64,000 bases of DNA from CAWATG01 sp963785035 (GCA_963785035.1 CAWATG010000011.1:372001-436000); one strand, 5' to 3'; counted from the stretch's first letter, positions 37,156-47,850 are shown. Made by a program: numbers and translations. The notes: generated by a model from the sequence alone, not told the origin.

Positions 37156-39426
37156 GTGGGTGGTGAGCCGATGAGCGCGCTTGAACTGCGTCCCGACCAG
37201 GTTGGTAGCGACCGGCGTTCCGTGCTGCCGTGGCGCCGCCAACATGTCGATGCGGCGGTCGCTCCACTGATCGGAGCCTTTCGGGAACACCACAAGCGAG
37301 CTGATATCCAGCGCATACTGCGCGCTTTCCAAGTCGCAAAGACCGCACATGCCGATCAGGTCCGTCGCTCGGGCGAGCAGTACATCGCGCACCCTCTCGG
37401 TGTTGCGCTGATCCTCGCCGACCTCGGCCTCGACGACGTGACGATCGCCGGCGCTCTGCTGCATGACGCTGTCGAGGATACCAGCGTCACTCGTGGCGAT
37501 ATCGAGCGGGACTTCGGATCCGAAGTCGCCGCCATCGTCGAGGGTGTCACGAAGTTGGATCGACTCCAGTTCGATTCACGCGAGGCCCAACAGGCCGCCA
37601 CGTTACGCAAGATGTTCGTGGCGATGGCGAAGGACATTCGCGTCCTGTTGATCAAGCTCGCCGATCGGCTGCACAACATGCGCACGATTGCGTCGCTCCC
37701 CGAGGCGAAACAGCGGCGCATCGCGCAGGAGACGCTCGATATCTATGCACCGCTCGCGCACCGGCTCGGAATAGCCGAGGTGAAGTGGCAACTCGAGGAT
37801 CTGTCGTTCGCGGTGCTGCATCCGAAGCGATACGCGGAGATCGAGCAGATGGTCGCGACGCGCAATCCCGGACGCGCGCAGGTCATCGATTCCATTCTCG
37901 AGACGCTCAAGGCTCGCCTTGGTGAGTTGAATATCGACGCCGAAGTCCGGGGTCGGCCCAAGCACTACTGGTCGATCTACGAGAAGATGATCACCCGGAA
38001 CAAGCAGTTCGATGACGTGCAAGACCTCTTGGGTGTTCGCGTCGTCGTGGACTCGGTGAAGGACTGCTATGGGGCGCTGGGTTCGATCCACGCGTTGTGG
38101 AAACCGGTGACCGGTCGCTTCAAGGATTACATCGCAATGCCGAAGTTCAACCTGTACCAGTCCCTTCACACCACGGTCGTCGGACCTGGCGGCAAGACCG
38201 TGGAGGTGCAGATTCGGACCCGCGAAATGCACCGCCGCGCCGAGCACGGCGTTGCGGCTCACTGGGGCTACAAGGATCAAGGGTCGAGCGTGCAAGACCT
38301 GCTGTGGCTTCAGCGAATGGTCGATTGGCAACAGGACACCGATGATCCAGCCGAGTTCATGGAGTCGCTCAAGATCGACCTCGAGCAAGACGAGGTGTTC
38401 GTTTTCACGCCCAAGGGCAAGGTCGTGACCTTGGTGACGGGAGCGACGCCCGTCGACTTCGCCTACGCGATCCATACCGAGGTCGGTCATCGCTGTATCG
38501 GTGCGCGAGTCAATGGACGGCTTGTCCCGTTGGAGTCGAAGCTCGCGACGGGTGACACGATCGAGATCTTCACCAGCAAGGTCGAAGGCGCCGGACCGAG
38601 CCGCGATTGGTTGCAGTTCGTCGATACGCCGCGTGCACGGACGAAGATCCGTCAGTGGTTCTCACGCGAGCGTCGCGTCGACTCGATCGATGCCGGGCGC
38701 GAAGAGCTCACCAAGGCGCTGCGACGCGAAGGCATCTCTGTTCAGAAGGTCCACGGCTCAGCCATGCTCACCGCCGTAGCCGTCGCACTGCACTATGCCG
38801 ATATCGACACGATGCTCGCGGCGATCGGCGAAGGCCATGTTTCGGCACGCGCTGTCGCTCAGCGCGTGGACCGCGAGCTACGCGGCGGAGAGGAACAGCT
38901 CAGCGTCACGACGAGCCGCCCACCACGCGCTGCGCGGGCAACGAGTCGGCGTACCGTCGGTATTCATGTCGAGGGTCTCGATGACCTGATGGTTCGCCTG
39001 TCGCGTTGTTGCACACCCGTTCCGGGCGACGACATCATCGGTTTCGTCACGCGCGGCCGTGGCGTATCGGTCCATCGAGCCGACTGCGCCAATGCGGCGG
39101 GGCTGGTCAGCCAGTCGGAGCGTCTCATCGAGGTGGAATGGGACCATGACCAACCGGCCACCTATTTCGTGTCGGTGACGGTCGAGGCGCTCGATCGGTC
39201 TCGGCTCTTACGGGATGTGGCACAGGTCCTTGCCGAGCACCATGTGAACATCCTGGCAAGCAGTACCCAGACTTCGAGCGACCGGGTGGCGCGCCTCCGG
39301 TTCGATTTCGAGCTTGCCGATCCAAATCACCTGAATTCGCTCATCAATGCGATGAAAAGGGTCGATTCGGTCTATGACGCGTACCGGGTGTTGCCCGGGC
39401 ACTCGGCGAGTTCGTCGAAATCCTGA
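37156..39426 (+). CDS. rel: Bifunctional (p)ppGpp synthetase/hydrolase RelA/SpoT homologue
   Basis: 756 residues. HD hydrolase domain with RRSGEQYIAHPLGVALIL and LLHDAVEDTSVT (His/Asp intact), synthetase domain with GRPKHYWSIYEKM and MPKFNLYQSLHTTVVGPGG, TGS (DEVFVFTPKGKVVTL), a Cys-containing conserved region (LSRCCTPVPGDDIIGFVTRGRG) and C-terminal ACT. Both activities look intact. It sets alarmone levels in response to starvation. GTG 37156 and ATG 37171 are alternatives; a TACTAC at 37143-37148 ends 7 bases before the GTG and would fit a leaderless start there. Confidence 0.96.
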   Translation: MGGEPMSALELRPDQVGSDRRSVLPWRRQHVDAAVAPLIGAFREHHKRADIQRILRAFQVAKTAHADQVRRSGEQYIAHPLGVALILADLGLDDVTIAGALLHDAVEDTSVTRGDIERDFGSEVAAIVEGVTKLDRLQFDSREAQQAATLRKMFVAMAKDIRVLLIKLADRLHNMRTIASLPEAKQRRIAQETLDIYAPLAHRLGIAEVKWQLEDLSFAVLHPKRYAEIEQMVATRNPGRAQVIDSILETLKARLGELNIDAEVRGRPKHYWSIYEKMITRNKQFDDVQDLLGVRVVVDSVKDCYGALGSIHALWKPVTGRFKDYIAMPKFNLYQSLHTTVVGPGGKTVEVQIRTREMHRRAEHGVAAHWGYKDQGSSVQDLLWLQRMVDWQQDTDDPAEFMESLKIDLEQDEVFVFTPKGKVVTLVTGATPVDFAYAIHTEVGHRCIGARVNGRLVPLESKLATGDTIEIFTSKVEGAGPSRDWLQFVDTPRARTKIRQWFSRERRVDSIDAGREELTKALRREGISVQKVHGSAMLTAVAVALHYADIDTMLAAIGEGHVSARAVAQRVDRELRGGEEQLSVTTSRPPRAARATSRRTVGIHVEGLDDLMVRLSRCCTPVPGDDIIGFVTRGRGVSVHRADCANAAGLVSQSERLIEVEWDHDQPATYFVSVTVEALDRSRLLRDVAQVLAEHHVNILASSTQTSSDRVARLRFDFELADPNHLNSLINAMKRVDSVYDAYRVLPGHSASSSKS

Positions 39427-39577
39427 GATTTCCGGCTCGCTCCATCGCCAAAGGGCACCAGAAATACCGGAAAGTTAAGTAGTAACCCCTTTTCTGCCGA
39501 TATATGCAGCGACTTGGTCTCAAGTCGGTTTCGTCTATCGAGGGCGCCCATAAGGTGCGGAAGTCGAGCAGTCAGGG

Positions 39578-40957
39578 ATGAAGCGATGCTCTCCTCGTCA
39601 TGAGGGTCGGCGACGTCATGCTCCTCGCGTGCCTTTCGTCGGTGGATGCGATGCAGCCGCGCGTGACGGTGGCTTCAGCATCGTTGAGGTCATCGTGGCG
39701 ATCAGTGTGTTCGCGATCCTGGCGACCGGTGTCGCAACCACGGTTGGCGGCGGACTGGACCTGGCTCGTACCAACCGGAACCGCGATGTTGCGGCGAACC
39801 TTGCGAGCCAGGAGATGGACAGGATTCGCAGCATGCCGTTTGCCTCGCTCGTTGTTGGCCAGACGGTGAGCACCGAGACCGTCCAAGGGGTGGCGTACAC
39901 CGTGACACGTGATGCGACCTGGGTGGCGTCGAACGCGACCGTTGGCGCGTGCGACTCGGCCGGTGGGATTCCCAGCCTCCTTCGGGTGGATGTCTTGCTG
40001 CGGTGGGCCAGCATGGGGACCATTACTCCGGTGAAGTCATCAACGGTGTTGAGCCCGCCGGTCGGCGCGTACGACGCGGACACGGGCCACATCGCGGTGA
40101 AGATCAGGGACCGCAATGCGCTTCCGGCATCGGGAATTCCGGTCACGATTTCGCCTGCGCCGCCCGTTCCACGGCCCGCGACGATCACTACCACCACCGA
40201 CGGGTGCGCATTCTTCGACCATCTCCCGGCCGGTACCTATTCGGTGTCGGTGAACTCTTCAGGATGGGTGGATCGTCAGTCGATCGTGGGTCCGGCGCAG
40301 AGCGCCGGAGTGCTCACAGGGGCGACCGTCGCAGTCGGCTTCGATTATGACCAGGCGGCGGCGTTGTCGGTGACCATCGCGCCCGCCGGTGGCGGAGTCA
40401 TCCCGAGCGACATTCCCATTTCTGTGGGAAACACTGCGCTCTTGCCCAACGGGATCAAGGTCTATGCCGGAACCGGTGCGACCCGGACGATCGCGAATCT
40501 CTTCCCTGCGGCGGATGGCTACGACCTGTGGGCGGGCTCGTGTTTCGACGCGGATCCTGCTGCGAACGATGGTGTCAGCGATGTCTGGCCGGGTGGTCAG
40601 CGGACGGTCAAGGGTGAGACCGATCCGCTCGCGACAGGGATCGTGACATTGCCGATTTCGAGCGTCAGCGTCCTGGTGACCGAGCCCGATCCGCTTCCCG
40701 GCCCGCCGGTTCCGCCTCCGTTGCCCGTTGCCGGCGCCACGGTGATCGCGACACATGCGCCGGACGCCGAGTGCCCATCGGGACAGACCTTCACCTTGGG
40801 CGTCACCGACGCCACTGGGAGCATCGTGGCGGGGCTTCCCTATGGCGAGTGGCAGATCGAGGTTGTGGGGAGTCCGACACCCCTTTCCGGCTGGCCAACT
40901 GCGACGCTCGACCCGACTGGCGCCACGGTGGTCTCGGCAACGGTGGAACTCTCATGA
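39578..40957 (+). CDS. Type IV minor prepilin-like protein with two carboxypeptidase-regulatory-like domains
   Basis: 459 residues. A 32-residue basic leader ends in Gly-Gly and is followed by FSIVEVIVAISVFAILATG, a classic prepilin processing site and helix with Glu5 (PilV-like). The rest is extracellular: a pilin-like first part with Cys, then beta-rich repeats (HIAVKIRDRNALPASGIPVTI to GTYSVSVNSSGW, and VAGATVIATHAP to LPYGEWQIEVVG) resembling carboxypeptidase-regulatory or Cna-B-like folds, with Pro-rich linkers. First of three overlapping minor-prepilin genes between rel and hisS. Domain names are by eye only; likely a pilus tip or surface component. The 150-base gap after rel shows no gene. 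Confidence 0.75.
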   Translation: MKRCSPRHEGRRRHAPRVPFVGGCDAAARDGGFSIVEVIVAISVFAILATGVATTVGGGLDLARTNRNRDVAANLASQEMDRIRSMPFASLVVGQTVSTETVQGVAYTVTRDATWVASNATVGACDSAGGIPSLLRVDVLLRWASMGTITPVKSSTVLSPPVGAYDADTGHIAVKIRDRNALPASGIPVTISPAPPVPRPATITTTTDGCAFFDHLPAGTYSVSVNSSGWVDRQSIVGPAQSAGVLTGATVAVGFDYDQAAALSVTIAPAGGGVIPSDIPISVGNTALLPNGIKVYAGTGATRTIANLFPAADGYDLWAGSCFDADPAANDGVSDVWPGGQRTVKGETDPLATGIVTLPISSVSVLVTEPDPLPGPPVPPPLPVAGATVIATHAPDAECPSGQTFTLGVTDATGSIVAGLPYGEWQIEVVGSPTPLSGWPTATLDPTGATVVSATVELS

Positions 40958-41634
40958 CGAGGATGCAGCGCTTGGCGCGGCGAGCGATCCGCAACGCGCA
41001 CGACGACAGCGGAACCTCCTTGGCGGAACTCGCAGTGACGATGCTGTTGTTGTCGGTGATCCTGGCTGTGTCCTACCAATCGGTTGGCTCGTTGTCCAAG
41101 GCCGTCGCCGGGACCGACCGGCGCGTGGAGAACCTCGGCGAAGCACGTCACCTGATGAAGGTCACCAGCCGTGATCTTCGGACAGCGACGCGACTCCAGG
41201 CCGGTACAGCCGCGTTCGTCACGGCGGACGCCAAGAACGTGATCTTTTACGCGAACCTCAACAACCCGACGAGCGGTCCGCGACGCGTTCGGATCTATGT
41301 CGACACGCAGACGCGCCTCATCGAGGAGGTGACTCCGCCGGACGCTTCCTCGGTGCCACCGAACTACACCTACCTGGTCGGGCCGGTCACTACTCGCCTC
41401 GTTGGAAGGTTCGTCGCGAACGCGCCGAGCCAGCCGATCTTCACCTATTACGACGTGAACGGCACCCAACTGACCTCGGTTCCACTCAATGCCGCGGATC
41501 GGTTGGCCGTTCGACAGGTCAAGGTCGCACTGTCGATTCGCAGATCAACGGTGCTCAATGTCGGTCTGACGACACTCGAGAACCGGGTACGCCTTCCGAA
41601 TCTCGACTACCAGACCGCACTGGCAGGCCCGTGA
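40954..41634 (+). CDS. Type IV minor prepilin-like protein (PilW-like)
   Basis: 226 residues. Leader of about 20 residues ending DDSG, then TSLAELAVTMLLLSVILAVSYQSV with Glu5, the N-methylation/helix segment of a pilin. The soluble part has RDLRTATRLQ near the helix end and a beta-rich region with FTYYDVNGTQLTS, as in PilW/PilJ minor pilins. Starts on the ATGA overlap with the preceding gene and overlaps the next one, so all three are translated together. Confidence 0.75.
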   Translation: MTRMQRLARRAIRNAHDDSGTSLAELAVTMLLLSVILAVSYQSVGSLSKAVAGTDRRVENLGEARHLMKVTSRDLRTATRLQAGTAAFVTADAKNVIFYANLNNPTSGPRRVRIYVDTQTRLIEEVTPPDASSVPPNYTYLVGPVTTRLVGRFVANAPSQPIFTYYDVNGTQLTSVPLNAADRLAVRQVKVALSIRRSTVLNVGLTTLENRVRLPNLDYQTALAGP

Positions 41635-43353
41635 TGTTGTACCGATGGGTCCGAAGTCGTGTCGATCCGGGAGTGCCCGGCGAGCCAAATCATGGCGAGG
41701 GTGGTATCGCACTGGTCGTGGTGATGCTCATGGTGGTCGCGCTGTTCACGCTTGCCGCCGCAACGGTGAGCTTCGCCGAGGGATCGCTCAACCTGTCCAA
41801 ACAGGATCAGGACTGGAACGCGTCGCTGGCGGCCGCGGAGGCGGGCATCGACGACTACATCCATCGCATCAACGAGAACGGGAACTACTGGATCTATTCG
41901 GCGTCGAGTCCGCCGCCCGACGGTAACGGGGCGTTCTCGGGATATGTGCCGGTCCCGGGAAGTTCGAGCAGCTCCAAGTTCCGTTACAGCGTTGACAGTT
42001 CCAAGATCACGGTCGACGGCACGCTCAAACTCACGTCGACCGGCAACGTCGGTGGTGTGAAGCGGACCGTTGGAGCGACGCTGCGTCGGCGTAGTTTCAT
42101 CGACTATCTGTGGTTCACCGATTTCGAGACGCTCGACCCTGCGCTCTACGTCGGGTCGTCGTCGTCGTTCACCCCGGGCGGAGGCGCAGACCCGCTGTGC
42201 TCGCTATTACTACGGCCCGGTGGGTACTCGTCGCGATGTGAGCGGGGTCTCGGACTACTCCGGTGACACCAACACCAAGAACTGCGTCGACATCAACTTC
42301 ATCACGGCCGACACCATCAACGGGCCTGCCCACAGCAACGACGCGTACTTGCGTTGCGGCGCACCGCGGTTCAACGGCGACACCTCGACGAGCTGGAACA
42401 CGAGCGCACCTCGATACCGCACGAACACCAGCTGCTCGACTTCGCCGGCTCCGATATTCGCGAATGCCGGCGATCCGAGATACCTCCCAACGCTTCCGAT
42501 CCCGCCGTCGAACTCCGCGATCAAGGTTGAGACGGCACCGTTGACCGCCGGCGGCTCCTACGGTGGATGTCTCTATACGGGCCCCACAAGTATCGTGCTC
42601 AATGCGGCGGGAACGATGACGGTGACCAGCCCGTTCTCGAAACAGACGAACAATGGCTGCGTCACCTCCGGCACCGGTCCTCTTCCGGTCAACGGCGTGA
42701 TCTATGTGCAGAACGTGCCTGCAGGGTCGAGCGATCCGAACTACACGGCGGGCTGTCCCTACAGCGTGCGATACGGCGGTATCGCGACCAATCCGCTGCG
42801 GGCGCATCCGCTCGGGTATCCGACGGCCAACGACACGGCATCGTATGACTGTCGTGCGGGGGACCTGTTCGTGGAGGGCACCCTCAAAGGCCAGCTCACG
42901 ATCGCGGCGGACAACAACATCGTGGTGACCTGGCACCTCACGTACAACGGCGGTTCGACCGGTACCGATCTGCTCGGCCTCGTCGCGAACAACACCGTGC
43001 AGGTGTATCACCCGGTCAACAGCAGCGGCACCCTCCTCGATGTCCGGCCCGCCACGGGCGGGACGCAGACATTCTCCAATGCGCAGATCTTTGCCGCGCT
43101 TCTCTCGGTCCAACACTCCTTCTTCGTGCCGCGATGGGACAAGGGAGGCTCGCTCGGCGACCTGATCGTCACAGGCGCTATCGCGCAACGCTTCCGTGGT
43201 CCGGTCGGAACCACCGGTGGCAACGGCTACGAAAAGACGTACACCTACGACCAACGCCTGAAGTATCTCTCACCGCCGCGGTTCCTCAATCCGATCGCGT
43301 CGGCCTGGGCCGTCGCCGTCTGGGTCGAGCAGAAGACACCCGCTGGGCTCTGA
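41631..43353 (+). CDS. Large PilX-like prepilin, candidate tip adhesin, one apparent frameshift
   Basis: About 573 residues after repair. HGEGG followed by IALVVVMLMVVALFTLAAATV is the PilX-type N-terminus, which lacks Glu5. A helix with ASLAAAEAGIDDYIHRIN (the AE-AG motif common in PilX proteins) leads to a very large beta-rich, Asn/Thr/Gly-rich region with about ten Cys, likely extracellular and disulphide-bonded. The frame changes between FTPGGGAD and CARYYYG; one extra base near 42190-42198 (CCC at 42191-42193). Pilin-like in its first 100 residues, otherwise not recognised. Last of the three-gene cluster. Confidence 0.7.
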
Positions 43354-43421
43354 ATCCCACTCTTGGATCGGCCAGGCCACGAGTGAGGCCGCGAGGGCCT
43401 GCCCGGTAGCATGCCCATCGC

Positions 43422-44720
43422 ATGAACGAATCCAAGGCTGGCGCCGACGTGTTCCGCGCGCCCATCGGCACCCACGACGTGCTGGCCCCGGCATCGAATC
43501 GGTGGATCGAGCTCGTCAGCCGATTTGCCGGCCTGGCGGCTCGTTATGGCTTCGGCTTGGCGATCACGCCCCTGTTCGAGCACCGCGAGGTCTTTGCCCG
43601 GGTTGGTGAAACGACCGACGTCGTACGCAAGGAGATGTACGACTTCGAGGACAAGGGTGGCCGGGCGCTGGCGTTGCGCCCCGAAGGTACAGCGCCGATC
43701 GTGCGCGCCTATGTGCAGCACCGCCCGACGCCACCGTGGAAAGCCTGGTACCTCGCACCCAACTTTCGCTACGAACGCCCGCAGAAGGGCCGGTACCGAC
43801 AGCACTACCAGCTCGGCGCGGAGGTCCTCGGCATCGACGATCCCGAAATCGACGTCGAGATCATCGCGCTCGCGCATGCCTTCTATCGTGAGCTCGGTCT
43901 GACGGGTGTGCGGCTCCTGCTCAACTCGATGGGTGACGAACACAGCCGTCCGCGTTATCACGGCGCGCTGCGTGCCTACCTGCTTGACCACTGTGCCGAA
44001 CTGGGCGAGGAGTTCGCCGCTCGCGTCGAGGCAAACCCGCTGCGGATTCTCGATTCGAAGAATCCCGACTGGCGTGCAGTCACCGAAGGCGCGCCTGTCA
44101 TCACCGACTTTCTCTCGGACGAATCGGCGGCGCATTTGGCGTCGGTCCAAGCCGGACTCGCCGAGCTGGGTATCGACTACGAGCCTGCGCCACGGCTCGT
44201 TCGCGGCTTCGACTACTACACGCGCACGGTCTTCGAGTTCGCTGCCGATGCCCTCGACGCCGCACAGAACGCGATCGGTGGCGGTGGTCGCTATGACCGG
44301 TTGGCAGAGGAGATGCACGGCCCACCAACGCCTGGTATCGGCTTCGGAATCGGTATCGAACGAGTGCTCCTGGCTTGTGATGCCGAGGAGGTGCTCGCGC
44401 CGCCGACAGCGACCGTCGACGCATTCGTCATCGATGCGCTGGAGCCTGATGCGCCCGTCGGCATGTCTTCGGCACTGGTGCTCGCTGCATTGCGATCACG
44501 GGGTATCGCCGCGGATCGTGCCTACGGCGGCCGTTCGGTGAAGGCGCAATGGAAGGTCGCCGACCGGTCCGGCGCACGATTCGGCGTGATGCTCGGCACC
44601 GCCGAGGCCGAGCGCGGCGCGGTTGGTGTCAAGGACCTGCGCAATGGTCGCCAGGTTGAAGTACGCCAGGAGGACGTTGTCTCCTGGATCGCCACTCGTC
44701 TCGAGGAGCAACGCCCGTGA
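43422..44720 (+). CDS. hisS: Histidyl-tRNA synthetase
   Basis: 432 residues, class II. Motif 1 region (RYGFGLAITPLFEHREVFARVG), motif 2 (APNFRYERPQKGRYRQHYQLG), histidine-binding VRGFDYYTRTVFE and GGGGRYDRL, motif 3 (GIGFGIGIERVLLA), then the anticodon-binding domain. Length normal and frame intact. A TAGCAT ends 9 bases before the ATG and may be its -10 box. Its stop overlaps the aspS start. Confidence 0.96.
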   Translation: MNESKAGADVFRAPIGTHDVLAPASNRWIELVSRFAGLAARYGFGLAITPLFEHREVFARVGETTDVVRKEMYDFEDKGGRALALRPEGTAPIVRAYVQHRPTPPWKAWYLAPNFRYERPQKGRYRQHYQLGAEVLGIDDPEIDVEIIALAHAFYRELGLTGVRLLLNSMGDEHSRPRYHGALRAYLLDHCAELGEEFAARVEANPLRILDSKNPDWRAVTEGAPVITDFLSDESAAHLASVQAGLAELGIDYEPAPRLVRGFDYYTRTVFEFAADALDAAQNAIGGGGRYDRLAEEMHGPPTPGIGFGIGIERVLLACDAEEVLAPPTATVDAFVIDALEPDAPVGMSSALVLAALRSRGIAADRAYGGRSVKAQWKVADRSGARFGVMLGTAEAERGAVGVKDLRNGRQVEVRQEDVVSWIATRLEEQRP

Positions 44721-46472
44721 TGCGCACCCACATGGCCGGCAAACTCGGCGCCACCGACATCGGTACCGATGTCACGCTGTGCGGATGGGTCGCCAGCCGA
44801 CGTGATCACGGTGGCGTCGTGTTCCTTGACGTGCGTGATGTCTCGGGCATCGTGCAGGTCGTCGTCGATCCGTCTCAGGCAGGCGGTGAGGACGCGCACC
44901 GTGTGCGTGATGAGTTCGTCGTTCGCATCACCGGCACGGTCCGGTCCCGACCCGACGGCACGCGTAATCCCGATCTTGCAACCGGTGACATCGAGGTGAG
45001 CAGCGTCGCCCTCGAGGTCCTTTCCGAGTCGGATCCGTTGCCGTTCCAACTCTCCCAAGCCGACGATGTCGACGAAGTCCTCCGACTGCGGCACCGTTAT
45101 CTCGATCTCCGGCGTCCGCGACTCGCAGGCAACCTTCGGTTGCGCGCGAACGGTGAATCACGCGCTGCGCACGTCGATGGCCGCCCAGGACTTCACCGAG
45201 GTCGAGACGCCGATGCTGATCGCCTCGACTCCCGAGGGTGCGCGTGACTTCATCGTGCCGTCACGGCTGACCCCCGGATCGTTCTACGCGCTTCCGCAGA
45301 GCCCACAACTGTTCAAGCAGCTCCTGATGGTCGGCGGGATCGATCGTTACTTCCAGATCGCCCGATGCCTACGCGACGAGGACCTGCGCGCAGATCGTCA
45401 ATTCGAATTCATGCAGTACGACGCCGAGATGAGCTTCGCCGACCAGGAAGATGTCATGGAGGTCGTGACTCGAGCCGTCGGCGATGCTGTCGAGGCGGCG
45501 ACAGGCACTCGCCCGAATCCGTTCGCGACGATGACCTGGCGTGAGGCCATGGAGCGGTTCGGTTCGGACAAGCCCGATGTTCGATTCGCCATGGAGCTTG
45601 TCGAGCTCACCGAGGTGTTCGCGACGACGGAGTTCAAGGCATTCCAAAGTGAGGCCGTCAAAGGAATCCTCGTCTCGGGCGAGGGCGGTGTCTCACGCTC
45701 GAAGCTCGACAACCTCACCGATCGCGCCAAGCAACTCGGTGCGGCAGGCCTGGTCTGGATGCGTGTCGAGGCTGGTGGAACCCTCAATTCCCCGGTGGCC
45801 AAGTTCTGCTCCGAGGACGAGCAGCGCGGCATTGTCGAAGCGCTTGGTGCACGCGAAGGCGATCTTGCGCTCCTGGTGGCGGGGGAGCGCCGCGTGTGCA
45901 ATCACGTGTTGGGAGTGCTTCGCCTCGATCTGGGACGGCCTCCGGTCAATGAGGGCGGCCTCCACTTCCTGTGGGTCGTCGACTTTCCGTTGTTCGAGGG
46001 TCTGGCCAGTGACGGCGCGCCGATTCCTGCGCATCACCCGTTCACGATGCCGCACCCCGACGATCTTGCGATGCTTGAAACCGCGACCGGCCCAGAACTG
46101 CTGGCGGTCCGCTCACAGGCCTATGACCTCGTCCTCAACGGCTGGGAGCTCGGTTCGGGCAGTGTTCGAATCCACCGTGGGGATCTCCAGGCGAGAATCT
46201 TTGCGCTGTTGGGTATCGGGGCGGAGGAGGCACAGGCGCGGTTCGGATTCCTGCTCGACGCCTTCCGCTTCGGTGCGCCACCACATGCCGGTTTTGCCTT
46301 CGGCGTCGACCGACTCGTCGCGCTCCTCGCCGGTGAGGAGAACATTCGCGAGGTCATCGCCTTCCCGAAGACGCAGTCGGGCCATGACCCGCTCACGGGC
46401 GCGCCGACCGTCGTCGACCCCACACTCCTGCGGGACGTCGGTATCAGCGTGTTGGCGCCCCGCAAGAAGTAG
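44717..46472 (+). CDS. aspS: Aspartyl-tRNA synthetase, one apparent frameshift
   Basis: About 584 residues after repair. N-terminal OB anticodon domain (LCGWVASRRDHGGVVFLDVRD), catalytic core (FTEVETPMLIASTPEGARDF, YALPQSPQLFKQLLM, RCLRDEDLRADRQFEF), bacterial GAD insertion, and motif 3 GFAFGVDRLVALLAG. An extra G at 45152-45153 shifts the frame between NLRLRAN and NHALR. GTG 44717 or ATG 44720 may start it. Whether it is discriminating or also charges tRNA-Asn cannot be settled here. Confidence 0.95.
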
Positions 46473-46488
46473 CAATCGGTGCGCTCGC

Positions 46489-46494
46489 TAACCT
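46489..46494 (+). promoter_or_regulatory. Candidate -10 box for leaderless rarA transcript
   Basis: TAACCT ends 6 bases before the ATG at 46501 in the 28-base gap after aspS. No Shine-Dalgarno sequence is present before that ATG. Confidence 0.4.
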
Positions 46495-46500
46495 TGGCGC

Positions 46501-47850
46501 ATGGCCGAAAACCTCTTCGCGAGTGCGGTCGAAACGCGCCTGGCGCAGCGCGCGCCGCTCGCTGCGCGCATGCGGCCTCGAGCACTCGATGAGATCGTCG
46601 GCCAACGACATCTGATCGGACCGGGTCAGCCTCTTCGGACGTTGATCGAATCGGACCGGCTGTTCTCCGTGGTCCTGTGGGGGCCGCCCGGGACCGGGAA
46701 GACCACGATCGCGCGCGTTGTCGCAGGAGTATCGGAACGGTATTTCGAACCGCTCTCGGCCGTCACCGCCGGCGTGAAGGACGTCCGCGATATCGCCGAA
46801 CGTGCGCGGGCGCGTCTGGGTGAGCACGGGCGAGGAACGATCCTGTTTCTCGATGAGGTGCACCGCTTCAGTCGTACGCAACAGGATGCGCTGTTGCCCC
46901 ATGTCGAGGAAGGCTTGTTCGTCCTGATCGGTGCGACGACCGAGAATCCGTTCTTCTCGTTGACGGCGCCGTTGCTCTCTCGCTCGACGTTGTTTCGTCT
47001 GGAGCCCATCGTCGCGGAAGACCTCGCGAGGCTGGTGCGGGCAGCGCTGGAGGAGGAACGCGGCCTGGGCGCCGACAAACTCAGCATCGACGACGACAGC
47101 CTGGCCCACCTTGTCGACCAGGCCGAGGGCGACGCTCGCCACCTCCTGACCTCGCTCGAAGTCGCCGCGGCACTTGCGCTCGAAGCGGAACGCAGCACGA
47201 TCAGCGTCGGCGACGCGGAGGCCGCGTTGGCGATGCGCGTCATCCGTTACGGCGCCGATGACCACTACGACGTCGTCTCGGCGTTCATCAAGAGCATCCG
47301 TGGTTCCGATGTCGACGCGGGTCTGTACTGGTTGGCTCGGATGCTCGAAGCGGGCGAGGACGCTCGCTTCATCGCGCGTCGGCTCGTCATCCTGGCGTCG
47401 GAGGACATCGGAATGGCCAACCCGCTGTCGTTGCTGATCGCCGAGTCAGCCGCGCGTGCGGTCGAGTTCGTCGGACTCCCCGAGGCGCAACTGAATCTCG
47501 CGCAGGCGGTGATCCATCTTGCGACCGCCGCAAAATCCAACTCTGTCACGACCGCACTTGGCGCCGCGTTCGCGGATGTGCGCGATCGTCCCTCGGGTGC
47601 GGTGCCTGCTCACCTTCGGGACGCGCATTTTGCCGGCGCAGCGAAACTTGGCCACGGCAAGGGTTACCAGTACCCTCACGACGCGCCCGGCGGCTGGGTC
47701 GACCAGCAGTACCGGCCCCCGGAGTTGGCGGGCAGGCGGTATTACCAACCTGGTCCACACGGGGCCGAAGCTGCGATTGCCGCAGCGTGGTCGCAGCGCC
47801 GCTCCGCTGGATTGGCGATGGATGCAAGCATCGAAGAACCGGAGCGCTGA
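46501..47850 (+). CDS. rarA: RarA/MgsA-family AAA ATPase
   Basis: 449 residues. AAA+ core related to clamp loaders: RPRALDEIVGQRHLIG, Walker A GPPGTGKTTIARVV, Walker B LFLDEVHRFSRTQQDAL, sensor GATTENPFFSL, then the conserved tetramerisation/C-terminal domain (FIKSIRGSDVDAGLYWLARML, RFIARRLVILASEDIGMANP, PHDAPGGWVDQQYRP). Acts at stalled replication forks. Overlaps the next gene by ATGA. Confidence 0.95.
   Translation: MAENLFASAVETRLAQRAPLAARMRPRALDEIVGQRHLIGPGQPLRTLIESDRLFSVVLWGPPGTGKTTIARVVAGVSERYFEPLSAVTAGVKDVRDIAERARARLGEHGRGTILFLDEVHRFSRTQQDALLPHVEEGLFVLIGATTENPFFSLTAPLLSRSTLFRLEPIVAEDLARLVRAALEEERGLGADKLSIDDDSLAHLVDQAEGDARHLLTSLEVAAALALEAERSTISVGDAEAALAMRVIRYGADDHYDVVSAFIKSIRGSDVDAGLYWLARMLEAGEDARFIARRLVILASEDIGMANPLSLLIAESAARAVEFVGLPEAQLNLAQAVIHLATAAKSNSVTTALGAAFADVRDRPSGAVPAHLRDAHFAGAAKLGHGKGYQYPHDAPGGWVDQQYRPPELAGRRYYQPGPHGAEAAIAAAWSQRRSAGLAMDASIEEPER

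Noticed and set aside
39427..39577. Cyclic-di-GMP riboswitch before the minor prepilin genes
   Set aside because: The GEMM core sequences are absent; only an imperfectly placed tttccgg/ccggaaa pair (39429-39435, 39467-39473) with a 31-base loop is seen.
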